A stretch of DNA of 34,303 nt from Candidatus Cryptobacteroides intestinavium. Lineage in GTDB: Bacteria; Bacteroidota; Bacteroidia; Bacteroidales; UBA932. Location: NCBI GenBank assembly GCA_017694845.1, contig JADIMI010000028.1:1-34303 (forward strand), read 5' to 3'. Below are positions 16,678 through 24,647 of this stretch, piece by piece. Below the pieces are notes generated by a model. It did no database searches. It was not told the DNA's origin and worked only from the letters and a program-made list of their open reading frames with translations. Both the position numbers and the translations under genes were made by a program. Each line of letters starts with the position of its first letter. Within the stretch, counting starts at the first letter, position 1.

Positions 16678-17868
16678 CTATTGTTTGTTTGAATGTTTCA
16701 GCCATTTGTCTGTCAGCCATTTCCTTACAGGACCATCATAGAGTTTCAGCCAAGCCCATGCGCACGCCACGGCAAAAACGAGGACGCCGGCTGATACGGC
16801 TATATGCATCCACAGCGGTGCGTCATTGTTGCGGCTGACCCACGCCACCTGCATGCATACCAGAGGGAAGTGTGTTATATAGAGAGGATAGGAGATCTCT
16901 CCAAGGAACCGGCATATTTTCGAACTGACCGCGCCGGTGGTGACGCTGCCGGCTCCGATAAGCACGACAGCAGGGAAGATTACTATGATGGCGACGGCCT
17001 GATAGATCCCGTCCGCAAGACACTGCCTGCCTCCGATGCACGGAATGGCGAATACAGCAGCCAGTATGAGCGAGGCCCACCAGAAGCCTCCTTTTATATG
17101 CAGCGGACTCCCGCTCGGATTTTCAGGACTCATCCTTCCGCGGAGCAGTCTCGATATGAGCAGTCCGCAGATGAAAGGATACAGCAGCCTTGTGAATCCT
17201 ATGAATATCTGCGGTCCCTCCAGGCTCCAGCCTCCGATTATATTGTATTGCGGGTCACTATCGAATATGCCGAAGACATCCCATCCCAGAGCGAGGTTCA
17301 TCGTCAGGAAGGCACTGCACAGACATAGAACTGCGAGGATTGCGGTAGGAAGTTTCCTGAATATCAGGGCGTACAGGATATTCCCGATGTATTCGTAGGT
17401 CAGGGACCAGTTCGGACCGTTGAGAGGGTTGGTCTCGTTCCAGCCGCGGATGTCTATCCCCGGCCAGCACGGTATCATGAGCAGCCCGAGTACAATGCAC
17501 AGAAGATAGTTCCAGAGCGGAGTCCCGGCGATGGCAGGCCAGATGTCGCAGGAGGAAAAGAAGAAGAGGCAGGCACCGGTGAGGGTTCCGGCGACCACCA
17601 TAGGATGGAGCCGGACAAGCCTCCGTTTGAAGAACCCGGTCACGCTCATCACATTCCATCTGTCATCGTAGGCATAGCCGATTACAAATCCGGAAAGGAC
17701 GAAGAAGAAATCCACGGCCAGGTATCCGTGGTTGATGATCTGGTATGCCGGTCCTCTGGAATAGGTCTCGAACAGATGGAATGCGATGACCAGTATGGAT
17801 GCCACTCCTCTCAGTCCGTCCAGGATTTCGTATCTCGGCTTTGATGCAAGATAGATTTCTTTTGCCAT
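16678..17868 (-). CDS. Acyltransferase family 3 membrane protein
   Basis: A 396-residue multi-pass acyltransferase-3 enzyme. The N-terminus has the family signature EILDGLRGVASILVIAFHLFE (the R in helix 1 and H near its end). VDFFFVLSGFVIGYAYDDR and FFKRRLVRLHPM follow; these are typical of OafA-like O-acetyltransferases. About ten membrane segments are evident. It is distinct from the acyltransferase at 8524-9681 and lies first in an operon with the lipoprotein phosphodiesterase, so both may act on envelope glycans or lipids. Confidence 0.9.
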   Translation of the reverse strand: MAKEIYLASKPRYEILDGLRGVASILVIAFHLFETYSRGPAYQIINHGYLAVDFFFVLSGFVIGYAYDDRWNVMSVTGFFKRRLVRLHPMVVAGTLTGACLFFFSSCDIWPAIAGTPLWNYLLCIVLGLLMIPCWPGIDIRGWNETNPLNGPNWSLTYEYIGNILYALIFRKLPTAILAVLCLCSAFLTMNLALGWDVFGIFDSDPQYNIIGGWSLEGPQIFIGFTRLLYPFICGLLISRLLRGRMSPENPSGSPLHIKGGFWWASLILAAVFAIPCIGGRQCLADGIYQAVAIIVIFPAVVLIGAGSVTTGAVSSKICRFLGEISYPLYITHFPLVCMQVAWVSRNNDAPLWMHIAVSAGVLVFAVACAWAWLKLYDGPVRKWLTDKWLKHSNKQ

Positions 17869-17891
17869 AGCTCACTTTTTACAAACGGGGG

Positions 17892-17899
17892 CAAATGTA
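17892..17899 (-). promoter_or_regulatory. -7 element of the acyltransferase/GDPD operon
   Basis: The minus strand reads TACATTTG, an exact TAnnTTTG match 23 bp upstream of the ATG at 17868. Confidence 0.55.
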
Positions 17900-17964
17900 G
17901 TGATAATATTCGGTTGACAATGCTGATTCGGGAACAATGCGGGATAACGGATATGATTTAATGC

Positions 17965-17972
17965 TATATTTG
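17965..17972 (+). promoter_or_regulatory. -7 element of the membrane protein gene at 18039
   Basis: TATATTTG is an exact TAnnTTTG match. It leaves a leader of about 60 nt before the ATG at 18039, longer than that of most genes here, and the leader contains a strong hairpin. Confidence 0.55.
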
Positions 17973-17988
17973 TCCTGTCAAAAGGGAA

Positions 17989-18017
17989 CTGCCAGGTATC
18001 CTGGTGCAGGATGGCAG
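17989..18017 (+). promoter_or_regulatory. Hairpin in the 5' leader
   Basis: CTGCC (17989-17993) pairs with GGCAG (18013-18017), and ATCCTG (17998-18003) pairs with CAGGAT (18007-18012) around a GTG loop; a 4-nt bulge lies on the left side. The hairpin sits between the promoter and the start codon. It could protect or regulate the mRNA; I recognise no riboswitch class. Confidence 0.4.
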
Positions 18018-18038
18018 GAACCATAAAAGTATGCTGTC

Positions 18039-19016
18039 ATGGAAAACAGAAGATATTGGGGGAAGACCATAGCATCGTTCTTCCTTGTGCTCTGCACAAT
18101 GCCGCTCGGGCACGCGCTTATGAAAGTGATGGAGTCTACGTTGAGCATCAGTGCTCTACATTATTCCGCATTTGCGATGGGGCTGGCTGGACTGGCGATG
18201 GTGATTGCCGGTGTATTTGTCAAGGGGGATACGAAACAGACCCTGTGGGGACTTTTCGGCGGACTTCTCTTCTGGACCGGCTGGGTGGAATTCCTTTTCG
18301 GATACTATGCATCAAGGTACGGGGTGCAGTATGATCTCACCGGTACGGGTGTGATTTCATCCGTCGCTGAATATCTCGATGGGATCGCAGTGGGACACAG
18401 TATGCTCATCAACGGGATCGATACAGGCGATATGACCGTCGAACAGTTGAAATCCCTCACCGGATCCCGTCCTGAATATCTCATAATGCCTGCCACATTC
18501 GGGATATGGGTTATGTTCATGGTCGTATACCTGTTCAACACAAGGTCCGGCTGCCACGCGTACAACTGGCTGCAGAAGGTCATTTTCGGAGAGAGACGGG
18601 ATGAGATCGTCCCGCGCTCGATGTCGCATCATACTTCGATAACGACCTTCCTTGAACTGAACGTGATGATGTGGACACTGTATCTTGCCCTGATGTTCCT
18701 TTATGACCCCGTATTTCTCGGGGACAGGCATCCTGTGACTCTGATTGTAGCTGTCGGCTGCCTGATAGGTTCGGTGTTCATGTTCAGGTATCAGCTGAAA
18801 CTGCAGTCCTGGGGAGCCAATATAAGAATGGCGATATCGACAGTCATCATTTTCTGGACTTTTATAGAGGTCTTTTCACGTAACGGCCTTCTGACCGAGT
18901 TCTGGGTGGCTCCTTTCGACCATATAGCGGAAATGGCAGTGATTCTTGTCTGCTTCATTGCGCTTGCCGTATTCTTCATTGTCAAGGCATACCGAAGGAG
19001 GCAGACAGGTGCCTGA
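18039..19016 (+). CDS. Multi-pass membrane protein of unknown function
   Basis: A 325-residue protein with about eight hydrophobic segments, starting with WGKTIASFFLVLCTMPLGHALMKVM and ending with a positively charged tail. Between segments are hydrophilic loops, including one rich in GIDTGDMTVEQLKSL. I do not recognise the family and see no catalytic motif. It has its own promoter and a structured leader. A small sulfoxide reductase gene follows after 33 bp and may be cotranscribed. Confidence 0.75.
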   Translation: MENRRYWGKTIASFFLVLCTMPLGHALMKVMESTLSISALHYSAFAMGLAGLAMVIAGVFVKGDTKQTLWGLFGGLLFWTGWVEFLFGYYASRYGVQYDLTGTGVISSVAEYLDGIAVGHSMLINGIDTGDMTVEQLKSLTGSRPEYLIMPATFGIWVMFMVVYLFNTRSGCHAYNWLQKVIFGERRDEIVPRSMSHHTSITTFLELNVMMWTLYLALMFLYDPVFLGDRHPVTLIVAVGCLIGSVFMFRYQLKLQSWGANIRMAISTVIIFWTFIEVFSRNGLLTEFWVAPFDHIAEMAVILVCFIALAVFFIVKAYRRRQTGA

Positions 19017-19049
19017 CACATCGTTAACAATGATTTTGAGGATTGGATT

Positions 19050-19505
19050 ATGGGAGACAAGGAAGAGAAATATGCCGTCGCGGAAAGGCAGATAAGGTCT
19101 ATCGTATCCGGAGAGACCGATGTCACGGCCAATATGTCAAATGTAGCGGCGGTGCTTCATATGACATTCGGGTTCTGGTGGACAGGATTCTACAGGGTGT
19201 CAGGAGATGAACTTGTACTGGGCCCGTTCCAGGGGCCGGTCGCCTGTACAAGGATCGGTTTTGGCAGGGGAGTCTGCGGAACAGCCTGGAAAGAAGCGAA
19301 GACGGTCATAGTGCCCGATGTGGAGAAATTTCCCGGACATATCGCCTGCAGTTCCGAATCCCGGAGCGAGATAGTGGTCCCCGTCATGGCTTCCGGCAGG
19401 GTGGTGGCGGTGCTGGATATTGACAGCATAGATTATGCAGCCTTTGATATGACTGACCAGGTCTGGCTGGAGCGGATTGCAGAGGACCTGTCGGCGAGGT
19501 TCTGA
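19050..19505 (+). CDS. Free methionine-R-sulfoxide reductase (GAF domain)
   Basis: A 151-residue single GAF-domain enzyme that reduces free methionine-R-sulfoxide, repairing oxidised methionine in the cytoplasm. Three cysteines at 66, 76 and 100 (ACTRIGFGRGVCGTAW and HIACSSESRSEIV) have spacings of 10 and 24 residues, the same as the catalytic Cys84/94/118 of the E. coli enzyme. The FWWTGFYR segment and the end SIDYAAFDMTDQ also fit. It converges on the AEC transporter gene, with 12 bp between the stops. Confidence 0.93.
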   Translation: MGDKEEKYAVAERQIRSIVSGETDVTANMSNVAAVLHMTFGFWWTGFYRVSGDELVLGPFQGPVACTRIGFGRGVCGTAWKEAKTVIVPDVEKFPGHIACSSESRSEIVVPVMASGRVVAVLDIDSIDYAAFDMTDQVWLERIAEDLSARF

Positions 19506-19517
19506 AACCTGCTGCAT

Positions 19518-20429
19518 TTATAGAATCTGTGTGATCAGGGGAATGCTTATGATGGAAAGCAGGGTCGAGATGAGGATTCCCTGCACCATCACTGTCTCGT
19601 CCTTGCCGTACTGGAGACAGAACATCGCCCCGTATGTGCCGACAGGCATTGCCGCGAGTACAGTGTTGATGCCAAGTATGTCATCGCTGAATCCCATAAG
19701 TCTTGTCATATAGTAGATCACGACCGGAAGCACAAGCAGCCTGAGGGCAGATACCAGCCAGACGAGTCTGCCGGTGAATATCTGTGTGAGTTTCATCTGC
19801 GCCATTGATGTGCCGATGATCAGCAGGGCTGCGGGGACAGTGATGTTTCCGAGCAGAGTCACCGGGGTTACAATGATGTCGGGAAGCCCCTTGATATCGA
19901 ACACGACAATGAGCACCGACAGATAGCAGGCTATCATTGCCGGACTGACCAGTGTCTTCCATTCGAGCTTCAGTCCCCCGGGCCCTCCCTGTATCATTTT
20001 CCTTCCCAGAGAGAATGCGAGGAGAGTGAACGGTATGTTGAGCAGGCTTGCGTAGAAGATGGCATATTTCCCGAAAATCGAGGCGACGATAGGGTAGCCG
20101 ATGAATCCGACATTGCCGAAGGTCAGCATAAATCCATATATCCCCTGCATATCCCTGTCTTTGGACAGCAGCCGGGACAGCAGCATCGCCACGGCTACGA
20201 AAAACGCATAAGTGATGCAGCCGATGGCAAGGACGGGGAGAATCAGCCCTTTGTCCGGAGATACATCCCCCAGCACGGAGGCAAGTATCAGGCACGGGCT
20301 GCTGATATTGATCACGAAGACTGAAAGCTGCTGGGAGAACCGGCCATCTATCATCTTCAGTCTGGCTGCCCCGAACCCGACCAGTATCAGGATGAAAAGG
20401 GCGGCCATCTGTGTAATTATGCTCAGCAT
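19518..20429 (-). CDS. AEC family transporter
   Basis: A 303-residue membrane protein of the auxin efflux carrier (AEC) family. There are about ten hydrophobic helices in the family's two-half layout. Recognisable pieces are FILILVGFGAARLKMID near the N-terminus, GFMLTFGNVGFIGYPI, and LLIIGTSMAQM in the second half. Bacterial relatives carry malate, malonate or other organic anions; the substrate is not evident. It is divergent from the Nudix-HD gene. Confidence 0.9.
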   Translation of the reverse strand: MLSIITQMAALFILILVGFGAARLKMIDGRFSQQLSVFVINISSPCLILASVLGDVSPDKGLILPVLAIGCITYAFFVAVAMLLSRLLSKDRDMQGIYGFMLTFGNVGFIGYPIVASIFGKYAIFYASLLNIPFTLLAFSLGRKMIQGGPGGLKLEWKTLVSPAMIACYLSVLIVVFDIKGLPDIIVTPVTLLGNITVPAALLIIGTSMAQMKLTQIFTGRLVWLVSALRLLVLPVVIYYMTRLMGFSDDILGINTVLAAMPVGTYGAMFCLQYGKDETVMVQGILISTLLSIISIPLITQIL

Positions 20430-20455
20430 TGCAAATCTCTGTTAGTTTCGGGGCG

Positions 20456-20463
20456 CAAAAATA
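20456..20463 (-). promoter_or_regulatory. -7 element of the AEC transporter gene
   Basis: The minus strand reads TATTTTTG, an exact TAnnTTTG match 26 bp upstream of the ATG at 20429. Confidence 0.6.
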
Positions 20464-20511
20464 GCATTTTCTTTTGAAAATATGTTTTCTTGAATGATTT
20501 CCGATTTTTAT

Positions 20512-20519
20512 TAGATTTG
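20512..20519 (+). promoter_or_regulatory. -7 element of the Nudix-HD gene
   Basis: TAGATTTG is an exact TAnnTTTG match. It ends only 8 bp before the first ATG (20528), so that ATG would be nearly leaderless; the ATG at 20540 leaves a short leader. Confidence 0.55.
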
Positions 20520-20539
20520 CGGAGGAAATGGAAGACACT

Positions 20540-21592
20540 ATGAAACGTATCGAGGTTGTGGCAGCTGTCATAAGGGCAGGAGATATGATTTTTGCGACGC
20601 AGAGGGGCTATGGGGAGTTCAAGGACAGATGGGAGTTCCCCGGAGGAAAGGTCGAGCCGGGAGAGGACAGGATTCATGCGCTCAGGCGCGAGATTATGGA
20701 AGAGCTTGATACTGAAGTGTCGGTTGACTCTTTCCTGTGCACTGTCGACTATGATTATCCATCATTCCATATCACCCTCCACTGCTATATCTGCTCTGTT
20801 GAATCCGGGTCTCTGGTGCTGAAGGAACATATGTCGGCTCGCTGGCTTTCCGTAGACAGTCTGCGGTCGGTGGACTGGCTTCCGGCTGATCTTGAGGTGA
20901 TCTCCATCATAGAGGACGTGATGCAGAAGGGCGTCAGGGGACAGAAGGAAGGGGAAGCATCCCGGCGGCTCTCGCAGATTGTGGATTTCTGCCGGCTGAT
21001 CGACAAGGAGAAGTTTATTGAAAGACGGACATATCTTACCGATGGACAGAGACTCGAGAACGATGCAGAACACGCCTGGCACCTTGCGGTGATGGCCCTT
21101 CTGCTCTCGGAGTACTCCAGTGAGAAGATAGACCTGCTGAAGGTTGTCAGTATTGTCCTTATCCACGATCTGGTGGAAATATATGCCGGAGATACGTTCG
21201 CATACGACGCGGAAGGACTGAAGACGCAGAAGGAGAGGGAGACAGCCGCTGCAGACAGGCTCTTCGGCCTTCTGCCGGAAGATCTTGCAGTCAAGTTCAG
21301 GGGACTGTGGGATGAGTTCGAGGAGGGAGTCTCTCCCGAGGCCCGCTTTGCTCATACCCTTGACAATTTCCAGCCGCTGATGCTGCAGGCGGCCACCGAT
21401 GGAAAGGCCTGGAGGGAAGGGGGCAGAAGGCTCGGAGAGGTGCTGCGCCGCAATGCCCATACAGCCGAGGGCTCGCCTTCCCTCTGGAACTATGCAGTGG
21501 AGAACTTCATACGTCCGCAGATCGACCGGGGGCATCTGCGGGATGATCTTTCTATAAATGAAAAATCTACAGAAGATAAAGTTGGTTTTTAA
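20540..21592 (+). CDS. Nudix hydrolase-HD phosphohydrolase fusion
   Basis: Two nucleotide-cleaning domains in one chain. The N-terminal MutT-type Nudix domain has an exact Nudix box, GGKVEPGEDRIHALR then REIMEELDTEV (about residues 35-60), and opens IEVVAAVI like 8-oxo-dGTP diphosphatases. The C-terminal half is an HD-domain phosphohydrolase of the YfbR/HDDC2 type: ENDAEHAWHLAVMA, LIHDLVEIYAGDTFAYD and HTLDNFQPL supply the metal ligands. Such HD enzymes dephosphorylate deoxynucleoside monophosphates. I prefer ATG 20540 (350 residues) because the promoter leaves almost no leader before ATG 20528, which would add four residues. Sanitising triphosphates to monophosphates and then to nucleosides is a plausible combined role; this is inferred. 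Confidence 0.88.
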   Translation: MKRIEVVAAVIRAGDMIFATQRGYGEFKDRWEFPGGKVEPGEDRIHALRREIMEELDTEVSVDSFLCTVDYDYPSFHITLHCYICSVESGSLVLKEHMSARWLSVDSLRSVDWLPADLEVISIIEDVMQKGVRGQKEGEASRRLSQIVDFCRLIDKEKFIERRTYLTDGQRLENDAEHAWHLAVMALLLSEYSSEKIDLLKVVSIVLIHDLVEIYAGDTFAYDAEGLKTQKERETAAADRLFGLLPEDLAVKFRGLWDEFEEGVSPEARFAHTLDNFQPLMLQAATDGKAWREGGRRLGEVLRRNAHTAEGSPSLWNYAVENFIRPQIDRGHLRDDLSINEKSTEDKVGF

Positions 21593-21604
21593 TTGAAAAA
21601 TGCC

Positions 21605-21612
21605 TAATTTTG
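21605..21612 (+). promoter_or_regulatory. -7 element of the cytochrome/sugar-enzyme operon
   Basis: TAATTTTG is an exact TAnnTTTG match. It leaves a leader of about 70 nt before the ATG at 21689. I see no comparable element before the four downstream genes, which supports one long transcript. Confidence 0.55.
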
Positions 21613-21688
21613 ACAGATTTATTGCTTGTGCCGGATTCAATGTCATCCGGTGGAAGTGTTATTATGTAACAGTCAATATTAGTCGATT

Positions 21689-23242
21689 ATGTCAAAACCG
21701 GGAAACAGGAAGAAGTTTCTGCTGGGCGGTCTTGCGGGGCTGGTAGTGGGATTTTCTTTGATGATCATCTTGAACTCTCTGTATGTCAAGAGCTCTACAA
21801 ACGAATCGTGTATGATGTGCCATGCCCATCCTGATTCCGATGCCAGCTGGAAGCAGTCTGTGCATTATAATAACGGGAGCGGGACTATGACCGAGTGCGC
21901 GGCCTGCCATCTACCGCCGAAGGGGTCGGTTGACTATTTTATGGCCAAGGCGAGGATGGGCATAAAGGATGTCTGGTCTTATGTCACAAAGGATACCGAG
22001 ACGATAGACTGGGAGAGCAAGAGCCAGCTTGAATATGCCGTCAATATCGTATATAACGAATCCTGTACTGCCTGTCACGTGAACCTTTTCCCTGAAGGCA
22101 TTACGGATGAGGGTGTCACTGCGCACCTGCATTATGAGGACAATGCGGAAAAGCTCGGGCTGCAGTGTATCAGCTGCCATCTCGATGCCGGCCATTACGA
22201 TCCTGATTACAGGCACGAGCAGCTTGCCGGTGTGCCTGAGACAGGCGGAGGAGAGGTGTTCACCGAGGCCACCCGGGTGACGGAGTTCGCCGACTATACT
22301 GAAAAGATACCCGGAACATCTGCATCTATAAATATGGTGGCCGTCCCCGGAGGTACTTTTATGATGGGCAGTCCTGAGAAGGAGCCTTTCCGTCGCAGCG
22401 ATGAGTCTCCTCAGCGCAAGGTGACAGTGTCCCCGTTCTTTATGGGAGAGATAGAGGTCACATGGAATCAGTTCTGGGCGTTCTATGCCGAGACAATGTC
22501 TGAAGGCCGCACTCCTCCTGAAGTGATATATGCCAATAACACCAGGCCGGATGTGGATGCAGTTAGCGGCCCTACCCCTCCGTTCGGGTATCCGGACCAG
22601 GGATGGGGTATGGGAGACCGGCCTGTCATTACCCTGACGCATTATTCGGCGGAGACTTTCTGCCAGTGGCTGTCAATGAAGACAGGCAAGCATTACAGGC
22701 TGCCGACGGAGGCCGAGTGGGAATATGCCGCGAGAGGAGGTACGGATACCCCGTATTTCTTTGAAGGAAGTCCGCGCAAATATTCTTCCAGAGGATTCTG
22801 GAGAGGCATTTTCGGGCCGGACACGACTCTCATCAACAGTTATGTCGTATATGCAGGCAACAGCAGGAGCCGTACCGAGGAACCAAGGGAAGTGAAGGCC
22901 AATCCTTTCGGGCTGAAGAATATGCTCGGCAATGTGATGGAATACTGTTCCGACTGGTATGCGGAGGATGCGTACTCACAGTTGAATGATGGGGCGGTCG
23001 ATCCAAAGGGGCCTGCCAGCGGAACGGAATATGTTGTCAGGGGAGGAGCCTACACGGATGATGCGGCAGACCTCAGATGTGCGGCAAGAAGTCATACGGA
23101 GCACGATGCCTGGCTGAAGACAGATCCTCAGAATCCAAAGAGTATCTGGTGGTATTCGGATATCAAGGGTATCGGATTCAGGGTCGTGTGCGATGTGCCT
23201 GAAGGTGTCGATGCATCGGCTGTGGCCGGTGCGGCAAGATAG
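21689..23242 (+). CDS. NapC/NrfH-type tetrahaem cytochrome fused to an FGE-like domain
   Basis: A 517-residue fusion. Residues 10-32 are a membrane anchor. Four CxxCH haem sites follow (41-45, 70-74, 126-130, 160-164), the pattern of the NapC/NirT/NrfH quinol dehydrogenases that pass electrons from menaquinol to periplasmic enzymes. From about 212 the chain becomes a formylglycine-generating-enzyme/SUMF1-type domain: NMVAVPGGTFMMGS, RLPTEAEWEYAARGG, GLKNMLGNVMEYCSDWY and IGFRVVCD. The active-site cysteine pair expected after VVRGG is missing (VVRGGAYTDDAADLRCAARS), so sulfatase activation is unlikely; a binding or structural role is more probable. It is first in an operon that ends with its own haem-attachment genes. 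Confidence 0.88.
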   Translation: MSKPGNRKKFLLGGLAGLVVGFSLMIILNSLYVKSSTNESCMMCHAHPDSDASWKQSVHYNNGSGTMTECAACHLPPKGSVDYFMAKARMGIKDVWSYVTKDTETIDWESKSQLEYAVNIVYNESCTACHVNLFPEGITDEGVTAHLHYEDNAEKLGLQCISCHLDAGHYDPDYRHEQLAGVPETGGGEVFTEATRVTEFADYTEKIPGTSASINMVAVPGGTFMMGSPEKEPFRRSDESPQRKVTVSPFFMGEIEVTWNQFWAFYAETMSEGRTPPEVIYANNTRPDVDAVSGPTPPFGYPDQGWGMGDRPVITLTHYSAETFCQWLSMKTGKHYRLPTEAEWEYAARGGTDTPYFFEGSPRKYSSRGFWRGIFGPDTTLINSYVVYAGNSRSRTEEPREVKANPFGLKNMLGNVMEYCSDWYAEDAYSQLNDGAVDPKGPASGTEYVVRGGAYTDDAADLRCAARSHTEHDAWLKTDPQNPKSIWWYSDIKGIGFRVVCDVPEGVDASAVAGAAR

Positions 23243-23293
23243 TCATACTTTATGAGAAAAAAATAACACTGAACAATACAAAACTTTTCAATT

Positions 23294-24640
23294 ATGAGCG
23301 ACAAGAAAATCAGCAGAAAGGAATTCCTTACCTATTCTGCAGCCCTTGGTGTCAGCGGCATCATCGGCACTTCTCTGCTTTCTTCGTGCGGAAGAAAGAA
23401 ATATGTACCGTTGAAAGAGCCGGGCGAGTACTATGTTCCGGAACTTCCTGACAAGGCTGTTGCCGGCAAGGAACTGAAAGTCGGAGTCGTAGGATGCGGC
23501 GGACGCGGTTCGGGAGCGGTAATGGACCTTCTTGCAGCAGCAGATGGTATCAAGGTTGTTGCTCTGGGAGATACTTTCGCCGACCGTCTCGAGGGACTCC
23601 GTAACGATCTTAAGGCCAACAAAGGCCAGGAAGTGCCTGCAGAGAACTGTTTCGTGGGATTCGACGCCTACAAGAAGGTGATCGATTCAGGGATAGATAT
23701 GGTGATTCTCACCACTCCTCCGGTATTCCGTCCGGAACATTTCAAATATGCGACAGAGAAAGGCGTGCATTCATTCCTTGAGAAACCGGTTGCAGTCGAT
23801 CCGAAAGGGTGCCGTACAGTGATAGCTACCGCAAGGCAGGCCAAGGCAAAAGGCCTCTGCGTGGTGACAGGTACCCAGCGTCATCACGAGCGGCCGTATG
23901 TAGAGGCCTTCCAGAAGATCCAGGAAGGATATATCGGCGAGATCACGGGCGGTAATGTCTACTGGAACCAGGGAATGCTCTGGTATCGTGACCGTCAGCC
24001 GGGCTGGAGCGATATGGAATGGATGATCAGGGACTGGGTGAACTGGAAATGGCTTTCAGGAGACCATATTGTCGAGCAGCACGTCCATAATATAGATGTC
24101 TTCCTCTGGATGTCCGGACTAAAACCGACAAAGGCGACCGCCTTCGGAGCACGCCACCGCCGTATCACCGGTGACCAGTACGACCAGTTCAGCGTCGACT
24201 TCGAGTTTGAGAACGGAATCCACCTGCACAGCATGTGCCGCCAGATTGATGGGTGCAGCAACAATGTAGGAGAATATATCCAGGGTACAAAAGGATCGTG
24301 GAACAGCTATAACCACGAAATCAAGGATCTTGCAGGCAACGTGATCTGGAAGTATGATGAAGCGGCTGCAAATGCTGCGTTCAAGCAGCACAATCCGTAC
24401 GTACTCGAGCACGTGGATCTGGTCAACCACATCCGCAAGGGAGAAGTGTACGAGGAAGCCGAATCTTGTGCGGTATCTACCCTCGCCGGAATCATGGGGC
24501 GTGAGGCGGCATATTCAGGAGCCACCCTCACATGGGATGAGATCAGTTCATCCCAGCTTGACTATATGCCGGAGAAACTCGAGATGGGCAGGATGGATAT
24601 GTCTAAATACGTAGTCCCGGTTCCGGGAAGCGGCAAATAG
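23294..24640 (+). CDS. Gfo/Idh/MocA family oxidoreductase, exported
   Basis: A 448-residue NAD(P)-type sugar oxidoreductase. The Rossmann start is VGVVGCGGRGSGAVMDLL and the family EKP motif is in FLEKPVAVDPKG; HIVEQHVHNIDVFLW supplies the conserved histidine region. The N-terminus, ISRKEFLTYSAALGVSGI then LLSSCGRKK, looks like a Tat-type signal (RK instead of RR) ending in a lipobox at Cys32, so the folded enzyme with bound cofactor probably acts outside the cytoplasm. Exported members of this family in Bacteroidota oxidise sugar rings or act as glycosidases with a retained NAD. It follows the cytochrome gene by 51 bp. Confidence 0.9.
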   Translation: MSDKKISRKEFLTYSAALGVSGIIGTSLLSSCGRKKYVPLKEPGEYYVPELPDKAVAGKELKVGVVGCGGRGSGAVMDLLAAADGIKVVALGDTFADRLEGLRNDLKANKGQEVPAENCFVGFDAYKKVIDSGIDMVILTTPPVFRPEHFKYATEKGVHSFLEKPVAVDPKGCRTVIATARQAKAKGLCVVTGTQRHHERPYVEAFQKIQEGYIGEITGGNVYWNQGMLWYRDRQPGWSDMEWMIRDWVNWKWLSGDHIVEQHVHNIDVFLWMSGLKPTKATAFGARHRRITGDQYDQFSVDFEFENGIHLHSMCRQIDGCSNNVGEYIQGTKGSWNSYNHEIKDLAGNVIWKYDEAAANAAFKQHNPYVLEHVDLVNHIRKGEVYEEAESCAVSTLAGIMGREAAYSGATLTWDEISSSQLDYMPEKLEMGRMDMSKYVVPVPGSGK

Positions 24641-24647
24641 TCCTGTC

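Noticed and set aside
19681..20571. 296-codon minus-strand open frame
   Set aside because: It overlaps the AEC transporter gene on the same strand in another phase; the translation is low-complexity and Arg/His-rich, typical of a shadow frame.
20762..21646. 294-codon minus-strand open frame
   Set aside because: It is antisense to the Nudix-HD gene, whose motifs are unambiguous.
21911..22642. 243-codon minus-strand open frame
   Set aside because: It is antisense to the cytochrome-FGE gene, which has four haem motifs in the plus-strand frame.
21689..23242. Active sulfatase-maturing enzyme
   Set aside because: The FGE-like domain lacks the paired catalytic cysteines, and no sulfatase gene is nearby.
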